Shown in pieces: positions 52,348 to 61,399 of a DNA stretch of 64,000 bases. The DNA is from Hellea sp. GTDB taxonomy: Bacteria; Pseudomonadota; Alphaproteobacteria; Caulobacterales; Maricaulaceae. A program made the translations under genes and the position numbers. The DNA lies in contig JAOIVW010000009.1 in NCBI GenBank assembly GCA_028224375.1, positions 1-64,000 of the forward strand. Reading direction: 5' to 3'. Below the pieces are notes generated by a model. The model was not told the DNA's origin and searched no databases. It was given only the letters and a program-made list of their open reading frames with translations. The first letter of the stretch is position 1. Each line of letters starts with the position of its first letter.

Positions 52348-53003
52348 GAATAGCGCGAGCTCCCATCTCGGCGCTCGCCAATTTGCGGCGCGGCTTGGAG
52401 CGCGTCATCGCCAAGCAAAAAGGGAAAGCCGCGATAGTTGATGACATTGTCAAATTGATCGCGGCAGGCAGCAAGCGTGTTGGGGCATGTCGTGCCTTCG
52501 GGAAAGCCGGCGAGGTCTAAGCCGCAGCGGGCATCGCCAAATTCAGCATCGCAAATTTTCGAAAAAACGCGTCCGACAGAGCGGCCCAAAAGAACCGACT
52601 CGCCTACCCATTCAGCCTCAAAGGCCTCGCCCTTCTGGCGGATGGTTCCAAGCCGTCCTTTAGCAATTGCGGCACGCTGAGAGGTGTCCGCCCAATTGAC
52701 ACGGAAGCTTTCAATCACAGCCTGCTCATAGAGCCCAGCTTTGATATCCTCCGCTGAAATTCTATCGCTGATGAGCGCGCCTTGCACGCTGCCATTATCC
52801 GTTGAAAAACCAAGGCGGCGATCCATCTCGCTGGGCGTCAACCCAGAAGAAGCTTCGTAATTAATTCCATCTATTTGCAAATCGCGGTCATGATCTGTGA
52901 AGCCAAAAACCTGTGCGTCTTGCCGCGTTATTTTCCACAGCCATGCGAGCGTTGTCACGCGGTTTTCTAAATGGCTTTGCAATTCAGGCGAAAGATTACG
53001 CAT
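52344..53003 (-). CDS. GTA gp13-type protein (DUF2163)
   Basis: MRNLSPELQSHLENRVTTLAWLWKITRQDAQVFGFTDHDRDLQIDGINYEASSGLTPSEM. Confidence 0.9.
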   Translation of the reverse strand: MRNLSPELQSHLENRVTTLAWLWKITRQDAQVFGFTDHDRDLQIDGINYEASSGLTPSEMDRRLGFSTDNGSVQGALISDRISAEDIKAGLYEQAVIESFRVNWADTSQRAAIAKGRLGTIRQKGEAFEAEWVGESVLLGRSVGRVFSKICDAEFGDARCGLDLAGFPEGTTCPNTLAACRDQFDNVINYRGFPFLLGDDALQAAPQIGERRDGSSRYS

Positions 53004-53634
53004 GATCCAACACCTCAATCAGAGGAATATTTATCACCTGCCCCGCACCAAAGGCTTCGAGTGAAACGTCGAGCTGATCTATATCAAAACGCACAGGCAC
53101 ATCAAATTCAAAGCCGCAGCTTATGACGCTATCCTGCGGCGGCGGAACAGAAAATTCAACCTCGCCAGAAAGCTCATCAACGGTGAACTCAGAGGCCAAA
53201 ATTTCAACGCCGTTCAAGGCGCATTTCACCGTGCCAGAAACAGGTTTCGTAATCGGCCTTTCATAGGCTCCTGCCGCATCGACATAGGATTTTATAAGCT
53301 TGAATGTTGTCGCCGTCCCATCACCAGTTCCAATGATTTGGTCGGTTGGCGCAGGTACATCATCAGGCTTACAGCTCTTAAAGTCTAAGGGGTCTCGAAA
53401 ACGAAAACTATGCAATTGACCAAATCGCGCTTCAAAAAAGGCAATTAAATCATGGAGTTTACCTAATGTCTTTACACCTGCGCCCGCATTATAACGGCGG
53501 CGAGAGTGGGCGTGCGGGGAATTACGGTGCTCCATGCCGCTGGCTAAGGCGGTGATGTCGGTGCGCCGCGAAGGCCCGCCGCTTGCGCCAAAGGCTAGGG
53601 AGACAGGGAAGCGCACATTGTGAAAATCAGGCAT
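52996..53634 (-). CDS. GTA gp12-type protein (DUF2460)
   Basis: MPDFHNVRFPVSLAFGASGGPSRRTDITALASGMEHRNSPHAHSRRRYNAGAG...KLHDLIAFFEARFGQLHSFRFRDPLDFKS. Confidence 0.9.
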   Translation of the reverse strand: MPDFHNVRFPVSLAFGASGGPSRRTDITALASGMEHRNSPHAHSRRRYNAGAGVKTLGKLHDLIAFFEARFGQLHSFRFRDPLDFKSCKPDDVPAPTDQIIGTGDGTATTFKLIKSYVDAAGAYERPITKPVSGTVKCALNGVEILASEFTVDELSGEVEFSVPPPQDSVISCGFEFDVPVRFDIDQLDVSLEAFGAGQVINIPLIEVLDHA

Positions 53635-53644
53635 AGATATCTTT

Positions 53645-54052
53645 TTAAATATAGCGCTGGCCGTCCGCGACAGCGCGGGCAACAGCACTTGAAATTTGGC
53701 CTTGGGATTTTGTAAAACTTTGCGCATCCGTCAGGCCAGACACGCTCATATTAACAGTGACGGCCGGCTTGGAATTTGCCCCCGTAATTACTTTTCCCAA
53801 ACCGCCTATCGCTTGTTGTAAGGGCCCGGTGAACAGCTCCGTGATAGCAAGCCGCGCAAGGTCACGCGCCACGGATTCGGCAAGGCTGCTAAAGGAGAGC
53901 TCACCCGATTTAGCCGCGCGCTCTAAGGCTAATGATATTCGCTCGCCCGCAAATTCAAAGGCTTTGGCAACATCATCGGCGGCGACGATAGCGGGGCCAT
54001 TGGCGAAGTCTTGAAGCGCTTGCGCGGCGTCATCTGAACTGTTCATAATCAT
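53645..54052 (-). CDS. GTA gp11-type tail tape measure-like protein, short
   Basis: SLAESVARDLARLAITELFTGPLQQAIGGL; position between gp12 and gp10 genes. Confidence 0.75.
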   Translation of the reverse strand: MIMNSSDDAAQALQDFANGPAIVAADDVAKAFEFAGERISLALERAAKSGELSFSSLAESVARDLARLAITELFTGPLQQAIGGLGKVITGANSKPAVTVNMSVSGLTDAQSFTKSQGQISSAVARAVADGQRYI

Positions 54053-54239
54053 CTTCCAATTTAATTGGATCTGCTTTGCGCATGGCGAGAGGCGCGGAAG
54101 CTTGCGTCAGGGCAAACCAATCTATCAGGCTCATATTCCAAAACTCGGAAGGCGATAAACCGAGCTGCATTACCGCAATTTTCAGCCAGGCTTCAAAGGG
54201 CCAATCGGGTCTATCCGTCATGTGAAAAGGCCTCTTCAA
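54030..54239 (-). CDS. GTA tail assembly chaperone-like protein
   Basis: DRPDWPFEAWLKIAVMQLGLSPSEFWNMSLIDWFALTQ; overlaps both neighbours. Confidence 0.75.
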   Translation of the reverse strand: MKRPFHMTDRPDWPFEAWLKIAVMQLGLSPSEFWNMSLIDWFALTQASAPLAMRKADPIKLEDDYEQFR

Positions 54240-54519
54240 AGAGCTTACAGATGAGCGGCAGAGCCTGCCTCACTTCATCCTCCGAGGCGGTTGCTGCTGG
54301 CCTGGTGAGCGCGCCCTCGGAGGGGAGACAAGGCTGCATCACACAGGCCAGCAGCACACGTCCGTCAGCCGCAGTTAATTCGCGCAAGCGAGCCGAAAGC
54401 TCATGCGGGCCGCGGACTGACAGACGTGATTGGATATCGGCCAGAGCGCCCATAGTCAGGCGAAGGCCATAAGGTTTGCCGTTAATGAGGACGCGCTGAT
54501 CGCCGCGCTGAAATGCCAT
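54211..54519 (-). CDS. GTA gp10-type protein
   Basis: GDQRVLINGKPYGLRLTMGALADIQSRLSVRGPHELSARLREL. Confidence 0.8.
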   Translation of the reverse strand: MAFQRGDQRVLINGKPYGLRLTMGALADIQSRLSVRGPHELSARLRELTAADGRVLLACVMQPCLPSEGALTRPAATASEDEVRQALPLICKLFEEAFSHDG

Positions 54520-54929
54520 TATATCGCGCTAAAGCTCGGCGCGCCTGCCGACATCAAGGTCAACTCATAGCTCGCCTCGCCTTGATAGGTGCCCGCATAA
54601 GATAAAGACGTCAGCAGAAACGGGCCTTCAACAATACCGAAATCAGGAATGATAAAACGATAAGTCTCAACCGATTGCTCGAAGAAGGCTGTCCGCGCCA
54701 AGGCGTCCGACTCCGTATCGCGAAACACCCCCGCCCCGCTTATCTCGGCGGATTTTACCCCTGCCCCTGGCAAAAGCTCTTTCCAGCCTTGGGCGGAGTC
54801 CGTGTTGGTAATATCCACCGCTTGGGCGTTGAGGCGAAAGGCTTTGCTGCGCAGTCCTGCTAAGGTCACAAATTCATCAGCGCTGTTTTTGATTTTGACG
54901 AGCATATCTCGTCCGTTTTGGGCCGCCAT
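54519..54929 (-). CDS. GTA major tail protein (gp9 type)
   Basis: MAAQNGRDMLVKIKNSADEFVTLAGLRSKAFRLNAQAVDITNTDSAQGWKELLPGAGVKSAEISGAGVF. Confidence 0.9.
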   Translation of the reverse strand: MAAQNGRDMLVKIKNSADEFVTLAGLRSKAFRLNAQAVDITNTDSAQGWKELLPGAGVKSAEISGAGVFRDTESDALARTAFFEQSVETYRFIIPDFGIVEGPFLLTSLSYAGTYQGEASYELTLMSAGAPSFSAI

Positions 54930-55354
54930 TAGAGCGCCTCCTCAGTATCGGTTGTCAGGGAAAATCGAATAAGCCCGTGCAGGGTCAATCCGTCTGGCGC
55001 GCGGAAAATATCTGTATAAGTGACTTGGGCGCGCACAAGGGTCACAGCCGTCAGCGTCATTGCGCCGTTTTCCAGCGCCTCTGTTACGGCTTTTAAAACC
55101 TCCATAACCTCAGCGCGTCCGCCATAGCGTGACCAAATATGAAGCGTGAGCGTATGGGTATTAATCACCGCCCCGTCCCCGCTCCTATCTTCGCTGCGCA
55201 TCGGGCCGTAAGTTAGATAAGGAAAGACCGGATCTTCGGGCGGGCTGTCATAGAGGCGCGGCGGCTCACCAAGCACGGCTTGAACCCCGCTATGAGCCGC
55301 TAAAAGGCTATGCAAGGCTTTGGAGATTTCAATGGCCGCGTGAATATCGCTCAT
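54929..55354 (-). CDS. GTA gp8-type protein (DUF3168)
   Basis: ALHSLLAAHSGVQAVLGEPPRLYDSPPEDPVFPYLTYG...HTLTLHIWSRYGGRAEVMEVLKAV. Confidence 0.9.
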   Translation of the reverse strand: MSDIHAAIEISKALHSLLAAHSGVQAVLGEPPRLYDSPPEDPVFPYLTYGPMRSEDRSGDGAVINTHTLTLHIWSRYGGRAEVMEVLKAVTEALENGAMTLTAVTLVRAQVTYTDIFRAPDGLTLHGLIRFSLTTDTEEAL

Positions 55355-55668
55355 TGCTGTTCCTCCTCACACATCAGGTGCAAACGCTCGCCGCGCGTAT
55401 CGGGATCAGACGCAGCAATGACGCGCAAAAGACGCGACCCCCACATGAGCCGCGCCCGCTCAGGAAAATCGGTGCGATAGCGTATCGTCACGCGGTAGGT
55501 CTGGGTAATTGCGAGGCGTCCGTTTTCCCGCTTTTCAGTATAGTTTTTAGGCTCAACAGCCGCCCAGAGCAGGCGTTTGAACTGCCACGAGATACTGACC
55601 CCGCCTTGCGCGTCCGGCGTCTCGACAGGCTCGTATAGTCCCAGACGCGAGCGAAGCTGCCCAATCAT
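55351..55668 (-). CDS. GTA head-tail adaptor (gp7 type)
   Basis: MIGQLRSRLGLYEPVETPDAQGGVSISWQFKRLLWAAVEP...YRVTIRYRTDFPERARLMW. Confidence 0.9.
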   Translation of the reverse strand: MIGQLRSRLGLYEPVETPDAQGGVSISWQFKRLLWAAVEPKNYTEKRENGRLAITQTYRVTIRYRTDFPERARLMWGSRLLRVIAASDPDTRGERLHLMCEEEQQ

Positions 55669-56228
55669 AGCCGCACCGTGCGGTAAGGCATGAGCAGCGC
55701 ATCGACAAGCATAGGCACAGGCCGCTTAAGCGCCGCGTCGCGATGCTCATAATGCTGCGCCAATAAGAGCAGCACGGCTTGGCGAAGCTGCATCGGCACG
55801 TCTTCGGGCGCGGCCCCATAGCCTGCATCAAATTCCGCAATAATCGCCGCAGGGTCAGCGGCATAATCTGAAAACAAATCCCGCCTGCGCACTTCAATAC
55901 TGACGGGCTGAGCGCGGGTATTGATATAGACCTCGCTTTTAGGAATTTCAGTCTCCACTCCCGCGCCGTCAATCAGAGCGAGTTTATGGACGAATTTGAC
56001 GGGGCTATGATTAATATGAAATCGCCCCGTACAGGTCTTGGCTGAGCTATAAGCACGGCGGCGCGTGATCAGCGATGTTCGCGCGATGAATTCAACCCGC
56101 TCCCGCGCAGTTTTTATGAGGTCTGTAATCAGCGCGTCTTCATGGTCATGATCAATGCGCAGAAACTCTTTAGCGGCGGCGAGCGCGATCGGCTCAATCG
56201 GCGACGCGGTTACGTCTGTGATACTCAT
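55665..56228 (-). CDS. GTA head-tail connector (gp6 type)
   Basis: MSITDVTASPIEPIALAAAKEFLRIDHDHEDALITDLIKTARERVEFIARTSLI. Confidence 0.9.
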   Translation of the reverse strand: MSITDVTASPIEPIALAAAKEFLRIDHDHEDALITDLIKTARERVEFIARTSLITRRRAYSSAKTCTGRFHINHSPVKFVHKLALIDGAGVETEIPKSEVYINTRAQPVSIEVRRRDLFSDYAADPAAIIAEFDAGYGAAPEDVPMQLRQAVLLLLAQHYEHRDAALKRPVPMLVDALLMPYRTVRL

Positions 56229-56287
56229 TTTAAGGTCCTTTCCCTCCAATAAAAAAGGCCGCCCTGATGGCGACCTTGCTCTCTAAT

Positions 56288-56428
56288 ATCCTCCCCCGTT
56301 TACGGGGGAGGTGCGCCGCGAATGCGGGGCGGAGGGGGGAGCGACAAGAAACTGGGTTCAGTTCTGCTTTGCTCCCCCCATCCCCCGCCATATGGCGGGT
56401 ACTTCCCCCGCTTGCGGGGGAAGGGATT
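56288..56428. repeat. Inverted pair of REP-like GC palindromes (BIME-like) in the GTA operon
   Basis: tcctcccccgtttacgggggaggtgcgccgc...ggaggggggag and its diverged reverse complement ctccccccatcccccgccatatggcgggtacttcccccgcttgcgggggaaggga. Confidence 0.85.
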
Positions 56429-57642
56429 TACGAAACGCTCGTCTTGAGCAGTTTAATCGCGTTGAAATCCTGCATACCGCCGCCGACGCGTTTGGTGGTG
56501 TAGAACAGCACGTAGGGCTTGGCGGAATAAGGATCGCGCAGCACGCGCACGCCTTGGCGATCGACAATCAGGTAGCCTCGGCGGAAATCGCCAAAGCCCA
56601 TCACCGCGCCTTCACTGGCCAGATCAGGCATGTCTTCGACTTCGGTGACGCCGTAGCCTAGCAGGGTCGAGGGCTGCCCGGCTTCGGCGGCGGGTTGCCA
56701 AATGTAATTCCCATCCGCGTCTTTGAACTTACGAATTTCGCTCAGCGTGCGGCGGTTCATGATAAAGGCGCTGCCCGCGCGGTACCGCGTTTCAGGCGCG
56801 TAAATCAGGTTCATTATTGCGTCAATCGGCGCGTCGGCATCAAAGCCGCCCGCCGTACCCGTGGCGACATAGCCCAGGTTACCCCAGCTATGAGCGCTAT
56901 CTGCGACTTGGGTATAATCCAGAAGGCCGCGCGGTTTATTCACGCCGTCCCCCGCCGCAAAAGCCGCGGTTTCTTGTGCGGCGAAAACATCGCGCACTTC
57001 ATCAGCCAGCCATTGATCAACATCAGCCACGCCGTCATCGAGCAAAGTCTGGGTTGCGGCTGGCATGGCGTAAAGCTCGCCAGTGGGAAATTCGAGCAGT
57101 TCTAATTGCGGCGCATCGGTTTCAATCCGCGCCTCTGTTTCGCCGGCCCAGCCTGAGGCCGCGCTGCCCGCAGAAACAGGCTTTTTGAAATAACCCGCTC
57201 CGACACGGCGCACGGTGGCTAACCGGCGAAAGGGTGAGGCGTCGAGTAGAGCGCGGTCAATGCGGCTCTCTGTTTCTGCCGGGGCGACATAGCCGCCTTC
57301 GGCATCGACGGAAGAGGATAATGATTTGCCTTCGAGAGAGGCCAGCTCTGAGCCGTCCCCTGTGCGAATATAAGAGGACCAGGCGGATTTGGCTTCGGGA
57401 TTGACCGCCTCGCCGCCAATAGCAGGGCGACTGCCAAGAATGGCGAGGTTTTCAATTTGCTTGGATTGGGTATCTAGCGCGGCATTGATGCGGTCAACTT
57501 TATCGGTGAGCAATCCGTCACCTTGCTTTTGTTCTAGCGCATTCAGACGCTCATCATTGGCGTCTTTAAAGGCTTGGAAGGTGGAGGCGAAATCAAGCTG
57601 CGCCGCTTTCATCTCTTTGGTTTCAGTCTGTAATTCACTCAT
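56428..57642 (-). CDS. GTA HK97-fold major capsid protein (gp5 type)
   Basis: AWSSYIRTGD...SSVDAEGGYVAPAETESRIDRALLDASPFRRLATVRRVGAGYFKKPV...; capsid C-terminal fold motifs. Confidence 0.95.
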   Translation of the reverse strand: MSELQTETKEMKAAQLDFASTFQAFKDANDERLNALEQKQGDGLLTDKVDRINAALDTQSKQIENLAILGSRPAIGGEAVNPEAKSAWSSYIRTGDGSELASLEGKSLSSSVDAEGGYVAPAETESRIDRALLDASPFRRLATVRRVGAGYFKKPVSAGSAASGWAGETEARIETDAPQLELLEFPTGELYAMPAATQTLLDDGVADVDQWLADEVRDVFAAQETAAFAAGDGVNKPRGLLDYTQVADSAHSWGNLGYVATGTAGGFDADAPIDAIMNLIYAPETRYRAGSAFIMNRRTLSEIRKFKDADGNYIWQPAAEAGQPSTLLGYGVTEVEDMPDLASEGAVMGFGDFRRGYLIVDRQGVRVLRDPYSAKPYVLFYTTKRVGGGMQDFNAIKLLKTSVS

Positions 57643-58118
57643 GCGAGTTTCCTTTTTTCATGTTCAATGTCTAGGTTATCAATTTGGGTAATCCGCGCGC
57701 TGCGCAGCATCGGGAAGGCGACAACGGAGACCTCCCACAAATCCAGTTCAAGTAAGTTGCGCCCGCCGCCATTTCGGCGAGTGGCGCGTTTGGCGCGGTA
57801 TCCAATGGATAGGCCAGATAATGCGCCTTCGCGGATAAGACGCGCCGTGCGGTTAGTTTTGGTATTTCCGCCAATCAGACGCCCCGACACGAATAGCCCT
57901 GTGCGGTCTTCGAAGAGGCGATCCCAGACGCCAATGGGCTCGGTGGTTTCATGGCCAAAGAGCATGGGAATACGTTCAGATGTTTCCCTTGGCATTGACA
58001 GCAAGCTGGCCGCAAAAGCGCCGCGCTGCACAATATCGCCTGACATATCCACTTGCCCAAACAGGCTCGCATAGCCGGAGATGCGTAGCTCGGAGGCGCC
58101 ATATTCTAAGGCCCTCAT
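57639..58118 (-). CDS. GTA prohead protease (gp4 type)
   Basis: ISGYASLFGQVDMSGDIVQRGAFAASL...PMLFGHETTEPIGVWD...GLSIGYRAKRATRR. Confidence 0.9.
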   Translation of the reverse strand: MRALEYGASELRISGYASLFGQVDMSGDIVQRGAFAASLLSMPRETSERIPMLFGHETTEPIGVWDRLFEDRTGLFVSGRLIGGNTKTNRTARLIREGALSGLSIGYRAKRATRRNGGGRNLLELDLWEVSVVAFPMLRSARITQIDNLDIEHEKRKLA

Positions 58119-58351
58119 CTATCTAACTTGCGTTCTATGCGGGTTAGACTTTGTGTCATCACCGTGGTTTGACCTTCGACCCGCGCGAGGCGCTGCGCGA
58201 CTCCGGGCGCCATCGCCATTTGCGCCTCTAACGTTTTTATCCTTGCCTCGGCCGCGCCGGCCCAGATTAATGCGCTGGCTGTTTGTAACATCACAGACAG
58301 CATCAAGCCGTAGGTAACGGTGCGGTCAAAGCTGAGTAATTTCTCGCTCAT
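58115..58351 (-). CDS. Small GTA-cluster protein between portal and protease
   Basis: 78 aa, TM helix plus coiled coil, overlaps both neighbours by 4 bp. Confidence 0.75.
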   Translation of the reverse strand: MSEKLLSFDRTVTYGLMLSVMLQTASALIWAGAAEARIKTLEAQMAMAPGVAQRLARVEGQTTVMTQSLTRIERKLDR

Positions 58352-59541
58352 GTGGGGCCTCCATTTTGCTGGGCTAGCCCCGCCATATCGCGGCGCTCTT
58401 CATCGGTGAGAAAACTCGCCTCGCCCAATCGTTTCCATAAACGTCCTCGCTCTTCGGAAAGCGCCGGCACAGAATCCAAATCCGCCGTGATACGTAAGTC
58501 CTCGCCGAAGAAAGGTTGCAACCAGTCTTCCATCCCGCGCGCGGTTTTGCGCACGAGCGGGATGATTGTCTGCCGCCAAAAGGCTTGGTTGGCCTCTTTG
58601 TAATTAGCGTAAGTATTATCGCCCGGAATACCGAGCAGCATGGGCGGCACGCCAAAGGCCAGCGCAATTTCTCGCGCGGCTTCTCGGCGGGCTTCGATGA
58701 AATCCATATCGGACGGCGTCAGGCTCATGGCTTTCCAATCCAGCCCGCCTTCCAGCACCATAGGCCGCCCCGCATGACGCGCGCCGCTATGTTGACCTTC
58801 CAACTCTAATTTAAGGCGGTCAAAGGCATCGTCTGATAATCGCTCTGCCCCCTCACCGCCTTTGTAAATCAAAGCCCCGCTAGGCCGCGCAGAATTATCG
58901 AGCAGCGCCTTGGCCCAGCGCCCGCCTTCATTATGCACATCCACAGCTTGGGCGGCGGCCTCAAGAGGCGAAAAACCGTAAGAGTCAGAGGCTGGATGAA
59001 AGAGCCGCATATGATGCACAGCAGAGCGGCCCGAAGCGGCATCGCGGCGAAAGCGGCGTTTATAACCGCCAGCTTCATAGTCATAACCGCTGGGCCATCC
59101 ATCTCGTCCCGTGACGACGGAAACACGGTCGGGGCGTAGCGCGTAAAGCGCAGACGGCACGCCATCGACTAAGGCCGCCTCCATATAGGCATTACCGCCG
59201 ACTTGCAGATAGCCGTAAAAGCTTTCCATCACTTCGGCGGCTGAGGTCATAGGATTGCCGCGGGACAAGAACGTCTCCGCAGGGTCGCCCGCTTCGCAAT
59301 TATTACCACGGCGAACACATAGAGGCACGGAGGCCGCGGCCTCTGAAATCAGGCGCACACAGCGATAGACAATGGCGTTTTTCTGATACCCCTCTCGCAC
59401 CAAGCCGCCGTAATCACGCGGCGTCCAAGAGGCGCGAGAGCCAAGCGACAAAGCTATTAGAGGTGGCCGCGCAGATTTGCTCTCAGGCACGGGCGCAGGT
59501 TTTGAAGCAAGACCAAAGGCCCCGCGAAACAGGTTTTTCAT
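58348..59541 (-). CDS. GTA portal protein (gp3 type)
   Basis: GYQKNAIVYRCVRLISEAAASVPLCV...FHPASDSYGFSPLEAAAQAVDVHNEGGRWAKALLDNSARPSG...GDNTYANYKEANQAFWRQTIIPL. Confidence 0.95.
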   Translation of the reverse strand: MKNLFRGAFGLASKPAPVPESKSARPPLIALSLGSRASWTPRDYGGLVREGYQKNAIVYRCVRLISEAAASVPLCVRRGNNCEAGDPAETFLSRGNPMTSAAEVMESFYGYLQVGGNAYMEAALVDGVPSALYALRPDRVSVVTGRDGWPSGYDYEAGGYKRRFRRDAASGRSAVHHMRLFHPASDSYGFSPLEAAAQAVDVHNEGGRWAKALLDNSARPSGALIYKGGEGAERLSDDAFDRLKLELEGQHSGARHAGRPMVLEGGLDWKAMSLTPSDMDFIEARREAAREIALAFGVPPMLLGIPGDNTYANYKEANQAFWRQTIIPLVRKTARGMEDWLQPFFGEDLRITADLDSVPALSEERGRLWKRLGEASFLTDEERRDMAGLAQQNGGPT

Positions 59542-59663
59542 ATAAAAATCTTAAAATGGACAGGAGCGCAAAAGCTCAGAGTTTCAACAACACCCCGTTA
59601 TAGCACAGCCCTGCCTAGCCAAGGAAACATCTCTGAATTTTTATGATAAGGGGCTGAAATATA

Positions 59664-59681
59664 ATAGGAATAATTTCCTAT
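59664..59681. promoter_or_regulatory. Candidate operator between portal and araC-type genes
   Basis: ATAGGAA-taat-TTCCTAT, perfect 7-bp inverted repeat in a 205-bp divergent intergenic region. Confidence 0.45.
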
Positions 59682-59746
59682 ATATGAGGATTGAGTTTTA
59701 TTAGATTAAAATTTCCCATACCTAAAAAAGCTGATAAGCATTCTTA

Positions 59747-60526
59747 ATGACAAGTTTATCAGATATTGTCGGTGAAAAAATTGTGATCGTGCCTGCGGCG
59801 CCAGATGGTCGATTGCGCCGCAGTGACGTCAAGATGTTTGAGGTTTTGTTTCAACACTTACTAGACGTGTATTTTTACGTTAAAGATAATGATGGCAACT
59901 GGATAAGTTGTAATGCATGCTGTCTGGAAATCCTAAATTTTTCGCAAGTGTCCGACGTGATTGGCAAGAATGAGGATGACTTTTTTCCGTATAAAATTGC
60001 TCTCGAAATTCGGCGGGAAGATCGAAACATTCTCGCATATGGTCAAAGCGTCTTAAACCGGATTGAAATCATTCCTAACGCTTTTGGCGATCTCATGTGG
60101 GTTCAAACGAATAAGCTTCCGATTTACGATATGAATGGGAATGTCATAGGTATTATAGGCGTCACCCGACCCATTTCCAATATGGAGGATTTGCCGCAAG
60201 AGTTTGAGCTTTTCAGCGAAACAGTCGCGTTTATTCGGGCTAATTTGGCGAATACAATCAAAGTGACAGACTTGGCCAATGTCATGAAATTATCAGAAAA
60301 TCAGTTCCGGCGTAAATTTAAGCAAGAGTTCGGAGTCACGCCCCAACAATTTGTTTTGCGCGCCCGTCTACAGGCCGCAGGGCATTTGCTGCGCAGCGGC
60401 ACTGAGCCTATCGCTATTATTGCCTTAGAGAGCGGTTTTTCCGATCAGAGCTATTTTACAAGACAATTTAAGCAGTTTTTTGGCGAAACGCCTTTGCAAT
60501 ATCGTCGGCGCTGGATCAATAATTGA
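59747..60526 (+). CDS. PAS-domain AraC-family transcriptional regulator
   Basis: PAS: LLDVYFYVKDNDGNWISCNACCLEILNF...DFFPYKIALEIRREDRNIL; AraC HTH: TIKVTDLANVMKLSENQFRRKFKQEFGVTPQQFVLRARLQAAGHLLR...ESGFSDQSYFTRQFKQFFGETPLQYRR. Confidence 0.9.
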   Translation: MTSLSDIVGEKIVIVPAAPDGRLRRSDVKMFEVLFQHLLDVYFYVKDNDGNWISCNACCLEILNFSQVSDVIGKNEDDFFPYKIALEIRREDRNILAYGQSVLNRIEIIPNAFGDLMWVQTNKLPIYDMNGNVIGIIGVTRPISNMEDLPQEFELFSETVAFIRANLANTIKVTDLANVMKLSENQFRRKFKQEFGVTPQQFVLRARLQAAGHLLRSGTEPIAIIALESGFSDQSYFTRQFKQFFGETPLQYRRRWINN

Positions 60527-60668
60527 TAAGCTACATGGTGGAATAGTTATAAAATTAACCCCATTCCTTCTATCTCATGAGGTCGATACGTGTAGTTTGG
60601 TGTAACTTGCCCCCAAGCAACTAGAAATGCCCCAGAAAACTCAAACAAGTCTATTGGGCTTGTCAAAG

Positions 60669-60708
60669 CCTCATTGCAATCATATCCCACACTATGATTG
60701 TAATGAGG
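60669..60708. terminator. Long hairpin between convergent genes, likely terminator
   Basis: CCTCATTGCAATCATA-tcccacac-TATGATTGTAATGAGG, 15/16 paired, followed by tgtttt. Confidence 0.6.
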
Positions 60709-60805
60709 TGTTTTGATAAACGGGTTAGGGAGTCCTAAATCTTAATCTAAAATACATTGAAAAGCGCCCGCGTCACGCCGCCCTGAAGCGTCTTAAACTT
60801 GACCC

Positions 60806-61204
60806 CTACACCGCAAGTGCAATTGAGGGTTTGGTATATGTCCACTCTTTAGGTTCAACTTTAGCCTGTCTACCCTGCGCAGGGAGCGGCGTGTCCGACA
60901 TGGTCCATTTCATAATCATAGTGAGGATTTCGCTTTTATTGGCGAGACTATCCAGGTTCTTGCGCAAATCTTTGATACTTGTGTCAAAGTGAACGGAGCT
61001 TGTTTGTCTGTCTATCTTGGACTTATTTATTGTCAGCCAATCAACCGCAAAGCTATCCGTGAGCATTATGTTGGGCGCAAATTTATCCCGCAAATCATGC
61101 GCTGCCTGTTTAAAGGTCGACAGCTCGTCCCGTCGTTCCATCTTTTTTGACGCCACCATCACAGCCAATAATGTGATGACGTCAGTCCAATTTTGAGCGC
61201 GCAT
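60806..61204 (-). CDS. Hypothetical protein
   Basis: ATG at 61204 (MRAQNWTDVITLLAVMVASKKMERRDELSTF...) preceded by GGGAG; helical, no known domain. Confidence 0.5.
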   Translation of the reverse strand: MRAQNWTDVITLLAVMVASKKMERRDELSTFKQAAHDLRDKFAPNIMLTDSFAVDWLTINKSKIDRQTSSVHFDTSIKDLRKNLDSLANKSEILTMIMKWTMSDTPLPAQGRQAKVEPKEWTYTKPSIALAV

Positions 61205-61399
61205 AATAATCTCCCATATGTGACCGCGCGGCTTGCTCGGACATCTTACTCCCATAAGGCCAGCCCAAACGCACAACGCGCATATTCTCTATGGAGGATA
61301 CCACCTGAACGGAGTCTACAGCCAAAGACCCATCCCGTTAACGTCTATTCATTATAAATACCGATCAAAAAACCGATATGCGCTTGCGCGCCGCCTTAT

